Shown here: positions 13,133-14,973 of the stretch, piece by piece
How positions within the stretch are numbered: the stretch's first letter is position 1
How the letters are laid out: the number at the start of each line of letters is the position of its first letter
Assembly: GCA_010365205.1 (NCBI GenBank)
Contig: JAAFGU010000026.1
Span: 1 to 14,973, forward strand
Reading direction: 5' to 3'
Length of the DNA: 14,973 bases
From: Aromatoleum sp.
GTDB taxonomy: Bacteria > Pseudomonadota > Gammaproteobacteria > Burkholderiales > Casimicrobiaceae
Made by a program: the position numbers and the translations under genes
The notes under the pieces: model-generated
Databases searched by the model: none
Told to the model about the DNA's origin: nothing
What the model saw: only the letters and a program-made list of their open reading frames with translations

Positions 13133-14973
13133 TTGCGCCTCACCCAGATCAAGCTCGCCGGGTTCAAGTCGTTTGTTGATCCCACCGCCATCGGCACGCC
13201 CGGTCAACTGGTCGGCATCGTCGGCCCCAACGGCTGCGGCAAGTCCAACGTCATCGATGCCGTTCGCTGGGTGCTGGGCGAGTCGAAGGCCTCGGCCCTG
13301 CGCGGCGAATCGATGCAGGACGTCATCTTCAACGGCGCCGGCGACCGCAAGCCCGTGGGGCGCGCATCGGTCGAACTTCAATTCGACAACAGCGCCGGCC
13401 GCATCGGCGGGCAGTGGGGCCAGTACGCGGAATTGTCGATCAAGCGCGTGCTGACGCGCGACGGCGACAGTTCGTACTACATCAACAACATCCCGGTCCG
13501 CCGCCGCGACATCCACGATCTTTTCCTCGGCACCGGCCTCGGTCCGCGCGCCTACGCGATCATCGAGCAGGGAATGATCTCGCGCGTGATCGAGGCGAAA
13601 CCCGATGAACTGCGCATTTTCCTCGAGGAGGCTGCCGGCGTCTCGAAGTACAAGGAGCGGCGCAAGGAGACCGAGGGCCGTATTGCCGATGCTCGCGAAA
13701 ACCTGTCGCGGGTCCAGGACATCCGTATCGAGCTCGGGAGCCAGCTGGATAAGCTCGAGGCGCAGGCGAAGATCGCCTCCGAATACCGCGAGCTCGAAGG
13801 GCGCCTGAAGACAGCGCAGCAGATGCTGTGGTTCGCCAAGGCGCAGGATGCGGCGAACGCGCGGGAGCGCCACACGACGGCGATCGCCAACCTCGTCGTC
13901 GCGCTGGAAGCCGTCCAGGCCGACGTGCGCGCCGCAGAGTCCAAGCTCGAGTCGCTGCGCGCCGATCATTACGCGGCCGGCGACGCGCTGCACGAAAAGC
14001 AGGGCGGTTACTATGCCGCCAACGCCGAGGTGACGCGCCTCGAGCAGCAGCTCACGTTCGCGCGGGAGAGCGAGTCGCGCCTGTCGCAGCAGGTCGCGCA
14101 ACTGACCGAACAGATAGGCGCGCTTGCCGGACAGGAGTCCGCGCTGGTTGACGACCGCAGGGCGGCGAATGCGGCGCTCGAGGCCGCGTTGACCGAGCGC
14201 GACGTGACCGCCGCCGAGGAAAAAGCCGCGGCCGACGCGCTTCCGGCATTGGAGCAGAACGTGCGGCAGGCCGTGGCCGCGGCAGCCGAGCTCCAGCAGC
14301 AGATCGCGCTGTCCGAGCAGGGCATCCGCGTCGCGGAAACCAATCGCGACAATCTGCAGCGGGGGCTAAACCAATTCGCGCAACGGCGCGAGCGTCTCGA
14401 AGGTGAATTGCGAGGCCTCGCCGCGCCGGTCACCGATCAACTGCACGACGTCGAGGACCAGCTGCGGCAGGAAACCGCCGAACTCGAGGCAAAGGAAGCG
14501 GCGCTGAACGCGCTGCGGGCGACGGTGCAGGAACTGCAGGAGCACCAGCGTAGCGCGAGCGAGGCGTCGCAGCAGGCGGGACGGCGGTTGGCGGACATCG
14601 AGGCGCGGCAACAGGCGTTGGCCGCGCTGCAGGCGAAAATCGGGCAAGGACAGGAAAGCGCGCATTGGCTGGAGCAGAAGGGCCTCGCGAACTCGCCCCG
14701 GCTGTGGCAGGCGCTCGACATCGAGGCGGGCTGGGAGGATGCGCTCGAGGCGGTGCTGGGCGAACGACTCAATTCGATCGAGCTCGCGCGTCTGGATGAT
14801 GTGCTGGGCTGGGCGTCCGGCGCCGCGGGCGAAAAGAGCGGTCCACCGGGCCGCATCGCCGCGTACGCGCCGGTGCCGATCCGCCAGGCTCCCGAAGCGG
14901 TTCACGACGCGCTGCTGGCGAAGGTGCGTTTGAAGCAGCCGGAGGCCGCGCGGCTGCTGGCCGACGGGCTTCA
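13133..14973 (+). CDS. smc: Chromosome segregation ATPase SMC, N-terminal part (cut by window end)
   Basis: SMC is the motor of the bacterial condensin (with ScpA and ScpB) that compacts and aligns replicated chromosomes. The first 613 codons are present of a protein that usually has about 1150-1200. The start RLTQIKLAGFKSFVDP fixes the TTG at 13133 as the conserved beginning, although no ribosome binding site is seen. An in-frame GTG at 13061 would add 24 residues outside the family alignment. Walker A GPNGCGKS is at 31-38, followed by NVIDAVRWVLGE and the head segment with GTGLGPRAYAIIEQG and EEAAGVSKYKERR. A long charged coiled coil covers about 165-510, and the hinge begins near 520 (NSPRLWQALDIEAGWEDALEAVLGERL). 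The signature motif and Walker B are beyond the window. Relatives are often followed by zipA and ligA; that cannot be seen here. Confidence 0.95.
   Translation, partial: MRLTQIKLAGFKSFVDPTAIGTPGQLVGIVGPNGCGKSNVIDAVRWVLGESKASALRGESMQDVIFNGAGDRKPVGRASVELQFDNSAGRIGGQWGQYAELSIKRVLTRDGDSSYYINNIPVRRRDIHDLFLGTGLGPRAYAIIEQGMISRVIEAKPDELRIFLEEAAGVSKYKERRKETEGRIADARENLSRVQDIRIELGSQLDKLEAQAKIASEYRELEGRLKTAQQMLWFAKAQDAANARERHTTAIANLVVALEAVQADVRAAESKLESLRADHYAAGDALHEKQGGYYAANAEVTRLEQQLTFARESESRLSQQVAQLTEQIGALAGQESALVDDRRAANAALEAALTERDVTAAEEKAAADALPALEQNVRQAVAAAAELQQQIALSEQGIRVAETNRDNLQRGLNQFAQRRERLEGELRGLAAPVTDQLHDVEDQLRQETAELEAKEAALNALRATVQELQEHQRSASEASQQAGRRLADIEARQQALAALQAKIGQGQESAHWLEQKGLANSPRLWQALDIEAGWEDALEAVLGERLNSIELARLDDVLGWASGAAGEKSGPPGRIAAYAPVPIRQAPEAVHDALLAKVRLKQPEAARLLADGL

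Noticed and set aside
12931..13179. 82-codon plus-strand frame between the last ATPase gene and smc
   Set aside because: It starts at a TTG overlapping the ATPase stop, runs through the promoter region into smc, and has an Arg/Pro/Gly-rich product with no motif.
10802..14101. Minus-strand reading frame of 1099 codons
   Set aside because: It lies opposite two ATPase genes and smc, all with intact motifs. Its product is low-complexity, rich in Arg, Asp, Ala and His with no recognisable domain, as expected from antisense reading of GC-rich genes.

Overview
The window is GC-rich DNA with strong G/C bias at third codon positions. All eleven complete protein genes and one partial gene lie on the + strand. 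The SMC N-terminus (start of the MRLTQIKLAGFKSF type) and the close resemblance of the first five genes to the E. coli dpp operon point to a proteobacterium, most likely a betaproteobacterium. That placement is inference from protein style, not from a marker gene.

Region 1 (about 26-5842) is a complete dipeptide ABC importer in the classic order dppA-dppB-dppC-dppD-dppF: periplasmic binding protein, two permeases and two ATPases. A candidate promoter and a good ribosome binding site precede dppA. A strong stem-loop sits between dppA and dppB, where binding-protein mRNA is often stabilised or readthrough is reduced. The downstream genes overlap or lie within about 30 bases of each other.

Region 2 (about 5906-12934) is a second, divergent peptide/nickel-family importer whose parts are interleaved with other genes: permease B, an M20 amidohydrolase, a DUF2817 (M14-like) zinc hydrolase, permease C, a small lipoprotein, ATPase D and ATPase F. 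No substrate-binding protein is encoded with it, so it may use DppA from region 1 or a protein encoded elsewhere. The two hydrolases have no signal peptide and start at or near the preceding stop codon. This suggests an import-then-hydrolyse module for a peptide-like or N-acylated amino acid substrate. It is the most interesting part of the window.

Region 3 (12935 to the end) is a chromosomal housekeeping boundary: a perfect TATAAT box, two perfect 12-base palindromes, and the first 613 codons of smc (ATPase head, coiled coil and start of the hinge), cut by the window edge.

No tRNA, rRNA, CRISPR array, insertion sequence or phage gene was seen. The long minus-strand reading frames are judged to be shadows of the plus-strand genes.
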